A stretch of 5,148 nucleotides of DNA from Verrucomicrobiales bacterium (GCA_002708885.1 PAPL01000007.1:14518-19665), one strand, 5' to 3'. Shown: positions 1 to 5,148, numbered from the stretch's first letter. The notes: generated by a model from the sequence alone, not told the origin. Translations and numbers: made by a program.

Positions 1-197
1 GCAATGCACTCAAGCTCAACATCAGTAGGTTCTCTGCGCATTTCCGCCTCGTAATAGACCTGAATCTCTATCATGTCCTCAACGGACAGAGACAACTTCA
101 TTGATTCACTCAAAGAGCCTAACGCTTCCGGATCAAGGTCCCTGATCGGGATCTCTCTGAAACTGCTCGAGGGCTGATCAGGCAACTTTTCTTCCAT
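1..197 (-). CDS. purL: Phosphoribosylformylglycinamidine synthase subunit PurL, N-terminal part (runs off left edge)
   Basis: Only the first 65 codons are in the window. PurL is the catalytic subunit of FGAM synthase, which turns FGAR, ATP and ammonia from glutamine into FGAM in cytoplasmic de novo purine synthesis. The visible residues include LSLSVEDMIEIQVYYEAE followed by RREPTDVELECIA. This matches the conserved PurL N-terminus, in which the helix carrying 'REPTDVELE' leads into the 'A-x-TWSEHC' motif, which would lie just beyond the edge. The start is ATG at 195-197; the next in-frame ATG falls inside the conserved region. The gene begins inside the preceding purS-like gene with a 20-nt overlap, so translational coupling is likely. 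A GGAG stands 14 nt before the ATG, which is too far for a typical ribosome binding site. The first 35 or so residues, before the conserved block, are polar and look like a flexible extension. The family call is firm; catalytic residues cannot be judged. Confidence 0.88.
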   Translation of the reverse strand, partial: MEEKLPDQPSSSFREIPIRDLDPEALGSLSESMKLSLSVEDMIEIQVYYEAEMRREPTDVELECI

Positions 198-639
198 TAG
201 AATCAGTCACGCTCCAGACGTGAATTGCCGGGTTACAAACGTCTCGCACGAAACGATCAGAGGTTATTGATGGGTCAGAGAAAATATAAATGCGCTGGAC
301 CAGTTTGAGTGAAACGATTTCAAAACCTTCTGCCTTTCTGTGACTCGAAAGGATCGCCTCTTTTTCAAGGTCAAGTGCGCCCGGCTTCATTCCATAATCG
401 ATGTAGAAAGAGAATCCCTCAATGGCAGGCTCACCGGTAAAATGAACCTCATCGGCATAATCATCGACTAGGCTCCTTTTCACGAAGTGCTCGGCCGATT
501 CGACATTGCCCTCGTACTCAAGCAGGTAAAGTCTGGTCCGGCGGTACTTGACCGGAACCTCCAGAGGAGCATAGACGAGCTTATTCGCGTCTCCCTCAGA
601 TTCAAATTTACCAATTACTTCAGCGCTGATTATTTCCAT
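178..639 (-). CDS. purS: PurS-like FGAM synthase subunit with two PurS-like halves
   Basis: This 153-residue protein sits between purC and purL, where a PurS subunit is expected. PurS forms a dimer that bridges PurL and PurQ in FGAM synthase. Residues about 76-145 read as a PurS domain: an opening beta strand (FSFYIDYGMKPGALD) resembling the 'v-KPGvlDp-G' motif, then an amphipathic helix, a GFEIVSLKLVQRIYIF strand pair, and a closing 'VRDVCNPAIHVWSV' like the usual 'l-aNpvIe-y'. Residues about 34-66 (RTRLYLLEYEG to LVDDYADEVHF) resemble the second half of another PurS unit whose opening motif has decayed. Ordinary PurS is about 80 residues, so this looks like a tandem form, comparable to the PurS-dimer-like N-terminal domain of large, single-chain PurL. 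The start is ATG at 637-639, 9 nt after purC ends. No Shine-Dalgarno sequence is seen, only AATTAAATTA directly before the ATG. The function rests on weak similarity plus strong context. Confidence 0.7.
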   Translation of the reverse strand: MEIISAEVIGKFESEGDANKLVYAPLEVPVKYRRTRLYLLEYEGNVESAEHFVKRSLVDDYADEVHFTGEPAIEGFSFYIDYGMKPGALDLEKEAILSSHRKAEGFEIVSLKLVQRIYIFSDPSITSDRFVRDVCNPAIHVWSVTDSNGRKVA

Positions 640-648
640 TAATTTAAT

Positions 649-1962
649 TTAGCTCAAACCATTAAGTTCTTTCAGAGCATCTCTATGACCATTGTCGGTA
701 TAAAATCCGACCTCTCTCTTGCCGCATTCTTCCAAAGCAGAAGCGACCTCGGCACTTTCTCGGCGGCCCAGTATGCAGTCCTTTATCAGATTCATCTTGT
801 CCACCTGGATGGCCAAGAAAGTCTCATCAACGACAGGATCGGCCGGCGCGTCTCCCGATTCCTGCTTCAATCTTAGTATGTCAACGAAAGGCGTCCCCTC
901 TGCCCTGGCCTGCTGCTTAGTCTCATTGACCGCATCGAGCCAGTCAGAATGGGCAATCTTATAATAGTCACGCATGGCCTGCTTATTGTAGTGAATAACG
1001 ATCCTGTCATCACCGTCCTCGAGTATTGAGGTTGCCCTGAACGAATCAGTGTCAATAGTATCAACGAAGACCAGATCGTCCCCGTCCCTGGCAAATTCCC
1101 ATTTCAGATCCCACAGCTGAAGGCCCATCTTTTCGACCATGACTCTCACTGCCCAGCCACCAAGGACGGCCAGTTTGCCAAGCTCAGCGAACGTTTGTCC
1201 GTCGAGCCCGGACATGTTATGCGCTTCTTGCTTCGTCACTGCACGGTCCTCAGGCTCATACTTGCTGGTAAAATCAACGATCGGAGTCGTGAGGTACTCC
1301 CAGGCCGTTAATGGACCATTAGCTCCGAGCTCCAATTCAAATTTTCTTTTATCGGAATCTGAAAGTTTTAAGTACTTTCTGAAAACAGAACTTCCGCTCG
1401 TGATACCGAACCTTACAATGCATTCGAGAGGAACAACGTTACGGTCCAGATCACTAAACTTACTGTAATCGTAAAAGGAATGTTTAAGGAACTTGTCCTG
1501 ATCAGGCTTCTCTATCTTGAATCTGCGGACAATGTTAAGTGCGCTCTCGTTCTCAGGTAACCCCTCATGCGCCACTTCCCCGGTCTTCGCATCAACCATA
1601 CCGCAATGGTGCGTGACTCCACCGGCCGAAGTTAACTTGTCTATGGTTCCCTCCAATAAGATTTCCTTGATCTTGGGATCGAGTCCCTCAGCAGAACTCA
1701 CAGCATCCTTCACTTCTTGCCAAGTCTCCGGCTTTGATAAGTTCGTATATAAAACATGCCTGAACACGGCCCTGGCCACGTCACTACCTTCGATTGCGAA
1801 AATTGTTCCCACATCAAAGACCGATCCACCAGCAGTCGTTTCCGTGACCATGTAATCAGGTTCATCAGGAATAGCGTATAATTTCTGCACTGAGCCCTCA
1901 TAAAACGGCTCTTTCATGTCCTCTAAGGAAACTTGACGAATTGCTTCTTGGTGATTACCCAT
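649..1962 (-). CDS. purC: SAICAR synthetase-like protein (PurC family), enlarged and divergent
   Basis: PurC joins CAIR and aspartate, using ATP, to give SAICAR in purine synthesis. Family marks are present in order: YEGSVQKLY at 21-29 (normally YeGKaKxvY), a strand and turn ending near residue 60, GGVTHH at 114-119, VPLECIVRFG at 177-186 followed by SGSS (normally VPlEvvvRn..aGS), TTPIVDFTSKYEPEDR at 225-240, and LWDLKWEF at 283-290 followed by VDTIDTDSFR (normally vDfKlEFG..vLaDEisPDscR). The protein has 437 residues against about 240 in typical bacteria and about 300 in yeast-type forms. Most of the extra length lies between about 75 and 175 and at the C-terminus. The two lysines of GKxK and the DE of the ADE/GDE motif are replaced, which is unusual. 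The start is ATG at 1960-1962 with GAG adjacent and no proper Shine-Dalgarno; M16 (1915-1917) is an alternative closer to the usual family start. Position ahead of purS and purL supports a role in purine synthesis. The family is fairly sure; full enzymatic equivalence is not. Confidence 0.82.
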   Translation of the reverse strand: MGNHQEAIRQVSLEDMKEPFYEGSVQKLYAIPDEPDYMVTETTAGGSVFDVGTIFAIEGSDVARAVFRHVLYTNLSKPETWQEVKDAVSSAEGLDPKIKEILLEGTIDKLTSAGGVTHHCGMVDAKTGEVAHEGLPENESALNIVRRFKIEKPDQDKFLKHSFYDYSKFSDLDRNVVPLECIVRFGITSGSSVFRKYLKLSDSDKRKFELELGANGPLTAWEYLTTPIVDFTSKYEPEDRAVTKQEAHNMSGLDGQTFAELGKLAVLGGWAVRVMVEKMGLQLWDLKWEFARDGDDLVFVDTIDTDSFRATSILEDGDDRIVIHYNKQAMRDYYKIAHSDWLDAVNETKQQARAEGTPFVDILRLKQESGDAPADPVVDETFLAIQVDKMNLIKDCILGRRESAEVASALEECGKREVGFYTDNGHRDALKELNGLS

Positions 1963-2037
1963 CTCGTGTTTAATTTGTTATTTTATATTTTGTATGAGCC
2001 GAGATTTAGCAACCTGAAATGATATGTCACGCAAAAT

Positions 2038-2055
2038 ATTCAAGATATCTTAAAT
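2038..2055. promoter_or_regulatory. Imperfect 18-bp palindrome, possible operator
   Basis: The core AAGATATCTT (2042-2051) is a perfect 10-bp palindrome. It is flanked by ATT on one side and AAT on the other, so the symmetry extends to 18 bp with a single mismatched pair (2041/2052). It lies 34 bp before the pyrD GTG and 75 bp before the purC ATG, where a dimeric repressor could affect both genes. No known regulator is recognised, and AT-rich DNA gives short palindromes by chance. Confidence 0.3.
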
Positions 2056-2064
2056 TAATAAAAA

Positions 2065-2103
2065 ATGTGGCAAAACAGGACCGATTACCGTGAATTTTTA
2101 TAA
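2065..2103 (+). CDS. Possible 12-codon leader ORF overlapping the pyrD start
   Basis: ATG at 2065-2067 opens a 12-codon frame (MWQNRTDYREFL) ending at TAA 2101-2103. The frame is out of phase with pyrD and passes over its GTG start at 2090, ending 11 nt past that codon. The ATG is preceded by TTAAATTAATAAAAA, the same kind of AT-rich leader seen before the purS and VOC gene starts. The putative pyrD ribosome binding site lies within this frame. If translated, it could couple to or interfere with pyrD initiation. A frame this short may easily be chance, and the peptide resembles nothing I know. Confidence 0.25.
   Translation: MWQNRTDYREFL
2075..2080 (+). promoter_or_regulatory. Ribosome binding site for pyrD
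   Basis: ACAGGA ends 9 nt before the GTG at 2090-2092. It is the best Shine-Dalgarno-like sequence before any complete gene in the window. It supports the GTG start, which also gives an N-terminus (FYKIARPILFRLDAERAHDL) that matches the class 2 PyrD family. Confidence 0.5.
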
Positions 2104-3106
2104 AATTGCTAGACCAATCCTATTCAGGCTCGATGCCGAAAGAGCTCATGACCTGACACTGAGAGGACTACGCATTGCCCAGAGACTGGGAATTACGTCT
2201 TTTCTTAGTCCAGGCCACAGCAAAGAGCCGGTCAAGTTAATGGGCCTTAACTTCCCTAACCGGGTCGGTCTCGCTGCTGGTCTCGACAAATCAGGTAACT
2301 GCGTCGCCGGTTTCGGTTCGATGGGATTCGGATTTGTCGAAGTCGGAACAATCACTCCAGTCGCTCAGGAAGGAAATCCCAGACCGAGGCTCTTCCGAGT
2401 CCGCGAGCACGAAGCAATCATTAACCGGATGGGCTTCAATAATCCAGGAATAGAAACGGCACTCGACAACATACAAAAGTCCCGAAAAGGGTTCGAAGGA
2501 ATCCTCGGAATCAATATTGGAAAAAATAAAAAGACTCCGAACGAGAACGCGCTCGATGATTATCTTCACTGTTTCCGGAAATCCTACACTCATGCCGATT
2601 ACATTGCAGTGAACGTTTCCTCACCTAACACTTCGGGACTGCGTGAACTGCAGACTCCGAAATTTGCCCGGGAACTCTTATCGCCGATCATGGACGAGAG
2701 AGAAAAACTCAAAGAGGAAACAGGAAAGAGCGTTCCAGTCGCTGTAAAGATCGACCCCGACATGGGCACTGACCAAATCAAGGAACTGAGTGAACTGTTC
2801 ATTGAATTGGAACTCGACGCAATCATTGCAACCAACACTACCGTTTCGCGGGACAGTATAAACGATCACCGACTCTCAACTGAGACCGGAGGACTGAGCG
2901 GGTCTCCTCTCAATGAAAAGAGCAACGAAGTCATCGCCAAGCTTCACACAGAACTTAAGGACAAGGTCCCGATCATCGGGGTCGGGGGAATCAATTCCAA
3001 AGAGGACGCTCAAGAAAAGCTATCGGCCGGGGCCTCCCTCGTACAGATCTACACAGGACTCATTTATCAAGGACCTTCCCTCATCAAGGAGCTCGCAGAA
3101 TTGTAA
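2090..3106 (+). CDS. pyrD: Dihydroorotate dehydrogenase (quinone), class 2
   Basis: This FMN enzyme oxidises dihydroorotate to orotate and passes electrons to membrane quinone, the fourth step of UMP synthesis. Its 338 residues are the usual class 2 length. The N-terminal segment (about 1-40, ARPILFRLDAERAHDLTLRGL) is the helical extension found only in class 2 enzymes, which gives membrane contact and a quinone tunnel. FMN and substrate motifs follow: LAAGLDK (61-67), EVGTITP (84-90), NRMGFNN (112-118), INIGKNK (141-147), NVSSPNTSGLR (175-185) with S178 in the place of the catalytic serine of E. coli PyrD, AVKIDPD (218-224), ATNTT (247-251), GGLSG (267-271), GVGGI (297-301) and YTGLIYQGP (321-329). 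No key residue is missing. The GTG start is supported by an upstream AGGA. The gene diverges from the purine block and converges on the ThuA gene. It appears to be a single-gene unit here. Confidence 0.96.
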   Translation: MNFYKIARPILFRLDAERAHDLTLRGLRIAQRLGITSFLSPGHSKEPVKLMGLNFPNRVGLAAGLDKSGNCVAGFGSMGFGFVEVGTITPVAQEGNPRPRLFRVREHEAIINRMGFNNPGIETALDNIQKSRKGFEGILGINIGKNKKTPNENALDDYLHCFRKSYTHADYIAVNVSSPNTSGLRELQTPKFARELLSPIMDEREKLKEETGKSVPVAVKIDPDMGTDQIKELSELFIELELDAIIATNTTVSRDSINDHRLSTETGGLSGSPLNEKSNEVIAKLHTELKDKVPIIGVGGINSKEDAQEKLSAGASLVQIYTGLIYQGPSLIKELAEL

Positions 3107-3129
3107 AAATAGCGGAAATATTCAGCCAA

Positions 3130-3161
3130 TCAGTCAACCAGACTGACGTTCTTCGCGTCAG
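3130..3161. terminator. Overlapping small hairpins in the pyrD/ThuA convergent junction
   Basis: Two 6-bp inverted repeats overlap here: TCAGTC (3130-3135) with GACTGA (3141-3146), and CTGACG (3143-3148) with CGTCAG (3156-3161). They share the CTGA bases, so only one can form at a time. They cover the stop codon and last codons of the ThuA gene, 24 nt after the pyrD stop. Neither has a clear T tract after it on either strand, so intrinsic termination is doubtful. The location between convergent genes is the main reason to list it. Confidence 0.2.
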
Positions 3162-4050
3162 GAAAGTTGTCCGGCACGGGAATCGTTACTTTACCGGTCA
3201 CTGCCCATTCACATGACCTCGCCACGAGAGTCAGGAACCCGACACATTTCATGGCAGGCATGTTCTTCGCATTTCCTCCGACATGACCGAGAACATTAGT
3301 GACCGCGACTCCCTTGCCCACAGGAATGGTCCAGAGCATCGGCTCATGGACTCCGGTCCCGCCTTTCTTACTGTCGGAAAATGCCGTTGCCAGAATCTTC
3401 ATATTCTTAGCCGGGCCCCTCTGACCGTGATAGAGCTCATCCTTCCCATGCAACCACTCCTTCGGAATGCCCTCCGTGATCGGATGCGTAGTGTCACGCA
3501 TCTGGACAATGTATTCGTGCTGAGGCCCATGCCCAGCACCTCGTCCCTTGCCAGTTTCAACTTTGAGAAGCTTACCGACCTCATCAAGGTACAACCGAGC
3601 ACCTCCCTTATTTCCTCTCCACAGAAGACCAGTCGCCTCCTCAAAACCGATCCAGCCATTGTGCGCATTGTTGGCCGCATGAACATTGACAAGAGCTCCT
3701 CCATCATTAAGAAATTTTTCGAAAGAATCGCGGACAGACTCGGGCTCCCACTTGGATCCGTTATAGTTACTGAGGACAACGTCACACTCACTGAAGTCAG
3801 GATTAAAGCTTTTCCAGTCCTCGGCCTTGGCCCCGTTCGGAGGAGTCGTGGCCACACTGACCTGGAACTTGCCGGTCCGCTCGAGCTGCTCCTTCATGAA
3901 CGGCGTCGTGTCTTTCCAGTTATGGTTATTTCTTCCATCAATGATCAGGACCCTTATCTTGTCCTTGTCCCCGGACTTGGAAACACCAAGGCCCGCGGCA
4001 CCGAGAAGAGCAGCGACAGCAACAAACAGAGGTAGTATTCTTTTAGTCAT
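3130..4050 (-). CDS. Exported ThuA-like domain protein
   Basis: The 306-residue protein starts with a likely Sec signal (MTKR, then the hydrophobic stretch from about 5 to 23), so it is probably periplasmic or outside the cell. No lipobox cysteine is seen. The remainder is one ThuA (trehalose-utilisation type) domain with a class I glutamine-amidotransferase-like fold: KIRVLIIDGRNNHNW (31-45), CDVVLSNYNG (89-98), the helix then GGALVNVHAANN (117-128) at the nucleophile-elbow position, THPITEGIP (188-196), DELYHG (204-209), MLWTIPVGKGVAVTNVLGHVGG (238-259), and a tail EWAVTGKVTIPVP (281-293) common in PVC-group members. The elbow has no cysteine, as is usual in ThuA proteins, so no amidotransferase activity is expected. 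A role in carbohydrate handling is the family association only. The ATG lies 48 nt after the VOC gene, with no Shine-Dalgarno. Neighbours do not point to a substrate. Confidence 0.85.
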   Translation of the reverse strand: MTKRILPLFVAVAALLGAAGLGVSKSGDKDKIRVLIIDGRNNHNWKDTTPFMKEQLERTGKFQVSVATTPPNGAKAEDWKSFNPDFSECDVVLSNYNGSKWEPESVRDSFEKFLNDGGALVNVHAANNAHNGWIGFEEATGLLWRGNKGGARLYLDEVGKLLKVETGKGRGAGHGPQHEYIVQMRDTTHPITEGIPKEWLHGKDELYHGQRGPAKNMKILATAFSDSKKGGTGVHEPMLWTIPVGKGVAVTNVLGHVGGNAKNMPAMKCVGFLTLVARSCEWAVTGKVTIPVPDNFPDAKNVSLVD

Positions 4051-4098
4051 TGTAATGAAGATCTTAAAGGAGCAGACGCACGCTGAAAAGCCAAAAGA

Positions 4099-4470
4099 TC
4101 AGTCCGTACTATTCTGGCAGAACTCAACCCAGTACCCGTCAGGATCTTCACAATAGATCTGAAAGGCACCGTCAGGCCGGACCTGCCTCGGCGTGTGCGG
4201 AATTCCCCTCTCAGCAAGGTAAGACTCGGCCTCGTCCATTGATTTTACGCCCAAAGCATAGTGATTTCCGCGAGTAGATGAATTTACCTGGTCCTCCCTA
4301 CCGGCGATCAAATGGAGCTCCTGCGACTTGCCTAGCCTGTACCATTCGCCCGGAAAATCAAAGTCAGGTCTCTTTATTTTTTCAAGACCGAGCAGTTCAC
4401 CGTAAAATTTTCTACTCTGATCCAAGTCAGACACGTGCAGGGCAATATGATTAAGGTCTTCTGTGTTCAT
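4099..4470 (-). CDS. VOC superfamily (glyoxalase-fold) metalloprotein
   Basis: The 123-residue protein has the two beta-alpha-beta-beta-beta modules of the vicinal oxygen chelate fold. Module one covers about 5-56 (LNHIALHVSDLDQSRKFYGE to ELHLIAG) and module two about 69-118 (NHYALGV to GYWVEF). The four usual metal positions are filled: H8, H53, H70 and E116. DPDGYWVEF near the end is a family hallmark. The length is typical of a single-chain subunit that works as a dimer. Members include glyoxalase I, fosfomycin-resistance proteins, dioxygenases and epimerases, and substrate cannot be read from this sequence. The gene follows the EEP-like gene by 31 nt and precedes the ThuA gene by 48 nt, all in the same direction, so they may be co-transcribed. 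The start ATG at 4468-4470 has AATTAAATTAAAAG before it instead of a Shine-Dalgarno. Confidence 0.88.
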   Translation of the reverse strand: MNTEDLNHIALHVSDLDQSRKFYGELLGLEKIKRPDFDFPGEWYRLGKSQELHLIAGREDQVNSSTRGNHYALGVKSMDEAESYLAERGIPHTPRQVRPDGAFQIYCEDPDGYWVEFCQNSTD

Positions 4471-4493
4471 CTTTTAATTTAATTATTAATTGC

Positions 4494-4512
4494 AAAAAAA
4501 TTCAGTAACTGA
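4494..4512 (-). terminator. Weak hairpin plus T tract after the EEP-like gene
   Basis: On the minus strand, TCAG-TTA-CTGA (4512-4502) overlaps the stop codon of the EEP-like gene and is followed by A and a run of seven T (4500-4494). The stem has only 4 bp, so a strong intrinsic terminator is unlikely. It could give partial attenuation between this gene and the VOC gene. The T run is the only clear part. Confidence 0.22.
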
Positions 4513-5148
4513 CTCCGGGACTCTGGACCGTACCGCTCTTTTCCTGAACAGAAGGTTTGAGACTGAGGACCAGACCATTCCCCTCGTCCAGAGAAATGCC
4601 CGGCACTGAGGTGCTTATAATTTCAATTGCCGGATCAACTACTATCCATTCCTTGTTCGAACGTCCTTTCCAGGAAAAGGTCCCAAGAGGATCAGAGTGC
4701 CTGTAACTGACAACGTTTCCCAGAAGACCTAGTGACCTCCAACTTGCCCGGTCAACGGAAATCGAATCAGTGAACATTGGAGAGATTAAATTTAACCGGT
4801 CATTGGGATTAAAATAAAAGTTCCCCGCGAGGACCACTGACTGGTCCAATTTGCGGCACTCACTCATTATCCAGTCAACCATTTGCCGCCTGTGCCTCGA
4901 GCTCCTCCCCGGTACCGGCTCGCAGCTCACAAATCGGATCAGCTCGTTATTTCTCAAAATACCAAATAATGTTACCCCGTAATTTGGCTCAACAATTGAT
5001 TCTAATTGCCCCTCAAACTTACTGAGGACAGCAGTCGATCTGAATTTTTCTGGAGGCCCGTTCGTTGACCATTCCCCGCCCAGCTCAGTCACAAGGCCAC
5101 TCAGAAATTCCTCAGAGCTTAAGCCCTGCAAAAGAACGACATCAAGGT
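4502..5148 (-). CDS. Endonuclease/exonuclease/phosphatase-fold protein, C-terminal part, apparently catalytically degenerate
   Basis: The reading frame is open to the right edge, so the start lies outside the window. The TTG at 5129-5131 is not a believable start because the codons before it continue the motif LDVVLLQ. EEP proteins (APE1, DNase I and phosphatase relatives) share a four-layer fold and a Mg-dependent site. Here the family outline is visible: DVVLLQ (5126-5143); an RSTAVLSKF strand region; a RHRRQMVDWI helix; SVVLAGNF (4817-4840); a YRHSDPLGTFSWKGR segment; and WIVVDPAIEI near the end. The active-site positions differ: LQE is LQG, GDFN is GNFY, the IDyI aspartate is Glu, and the terminal SDH is probably GNG. 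This suggests a pseudoenzyme with a binding or structural role. The frame is intact with no stop, so it is not a plain pseudogene. The fold assignment is fairly good; function is unknown. It ends 31 nt before the VOC gene. Confidence 0.68.
   Translation of the reverse strand, partial: LDVVLLQGLSSEEFLSGLVTELGGEWSTNGPPEKFRSTAVLSKFEGQLESIVEPNYGVTLFGILRNNELIRFVSCEPVPGRSSRHRRQMVDWIMSECRKLDQSVVLAGNFYFNPNDRLNLISPMFTDSISVDRASWRSLGLLGNVVSYRHSDPLGTFSWKGRSNKEWIVVDPAIEIISTSVPGISLDEGNGLVLSLKPSVQEKSGTVQSPGVSY

Larger units (their letters stand above)
1963..2089. promoter_or_regulatory. Divergent purC/pyrD intergenic control region
   Basis: This is the only gap in the window where two genes start away from each other, so it must carry promoters for both the leftward purine block and rightward pyrD. 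It is much more AT-rich than the flanking genes. Possible minus-strand boxes for purC are GTGACA (2025-2030) with TAAATC (2003-2008) at 16 nt spacing, or TTGCTA (2007-2012) with TATAAA (1982-1987) at 19 nt. Neither pair is a good consensus. No convincing pyrD promoter was found. The region also holds the palindrome at 2038-2055 and the small ORF at 2065. That it is regulatory is an inference from gene layout; the individual boxes are guesses. Confidence 0.55.

Noticed and set aside
1517..1855. A 112-codon plus-strand frame opposite purC
   Set aside because: It is antisense to a gene with clear family motifs and has no supporting start signal or similarity.
1963..2089. Purine or pyrimidine riboswitch, or PyrR-type attenuator, before purC or pyrD
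   Set aside because: No three-way-junction purine aptamer pattern, no terminator hairpin with T tract, and no PyrR binding-loop motif could be recognised in either direction.
2913..3146. A 77-codon plus-strand frame overlapping the 3' end of pyrD
   Set aside because: It reads the same strand as pyrD in another phase, is rich in Ser, Arg and Lys as shifted frames often are, and matches no family.
3283..4035. A 250-codon open frame on the plus strand opposite the ThuA gene
   Set aside because: It lies wholly antisense to a well-supported ThuA gene, its translation is basic and low in recognisable motifs, and no start signal is seen. It is a by-product of codon use on the other strand.
4051..4098. 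Riboswitch or promoter in the gap between the VOC and ThuA genes
   Set aside because: The 48-nt gap is too short for a riboswitch, has no stable inverted repeat, and no good -35/-10 pair was found.
5129..5131. TTG as the start codon of the EEP-like gene
   Set aside because: The codons to its right (LDVVL) continue a conserved EEP strand motif, so the gene extends beyond the window.

Overview
The window is ordinary chromosomal bacterial DNA of moderate GC content. It is densely coded and has AT-rich gaps between genes. A secreted ThuA-like protein of the kind abundant in Planctomycetota and Verrucomicrobiota, a two-repeat PurS-like protein, and start codons that mostly lack a Shine-Dalgarno sequence all suggest the PVC group, perhaps Verrucomicrobiota. 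That placement is inferred from gene content and has not been tested by phylogeny.

Left part (1-1962, minus strand): a de novo purine block in the order purC-like, purS-like, purL. It is read leftwards and tightly packed: a 9-nt gap, then a 20-nt overlap. purL runs off the left edge. The PurC-like protein would make SAICAR. The PurS-like protein and PurL would be the structural and catalytic subunits of FGAM synthase, with a PurQ glutaminase expected elsewhere.

Middle (1963-3106): a 127-bp AT-rich divergent intergenic region separates purC from pyrD, which is read rightwards. PyrD is a class 2 (quinone-linked) dihydroorotate dehydrogenase with all expected motifs and a GTG start. The intergenic region holds an imperfect 18-bp palindrome and a 12-codon upstream ORF that overlaps the pyrD start. 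Purine and pyrimidine synthesis thus diverge from one control region.

Right part (3130-5148, minus strand): three co-oriented genes read leftwards towards pyrD. They are a partial endonuclease/exonuclease/phosphatase (EEP) fold protein that seems to have lost its catalytic residues, a small VOC (glyoxalase-fold) protein, and an exported ThuA-domain protein. ThuA and pyrD converge with 23 nt between them.

No tRNA, rRNA, CRISPR array, insertion sequence or phage gene is visible. I see no wholly new system. The most unusual points are the enlarged, divergent PurC with changed active-site motifs, the standalone tandem PurS-like protein, the apparent EEP pseudoenzyme, and the small ORF overlapping the pyrD start.
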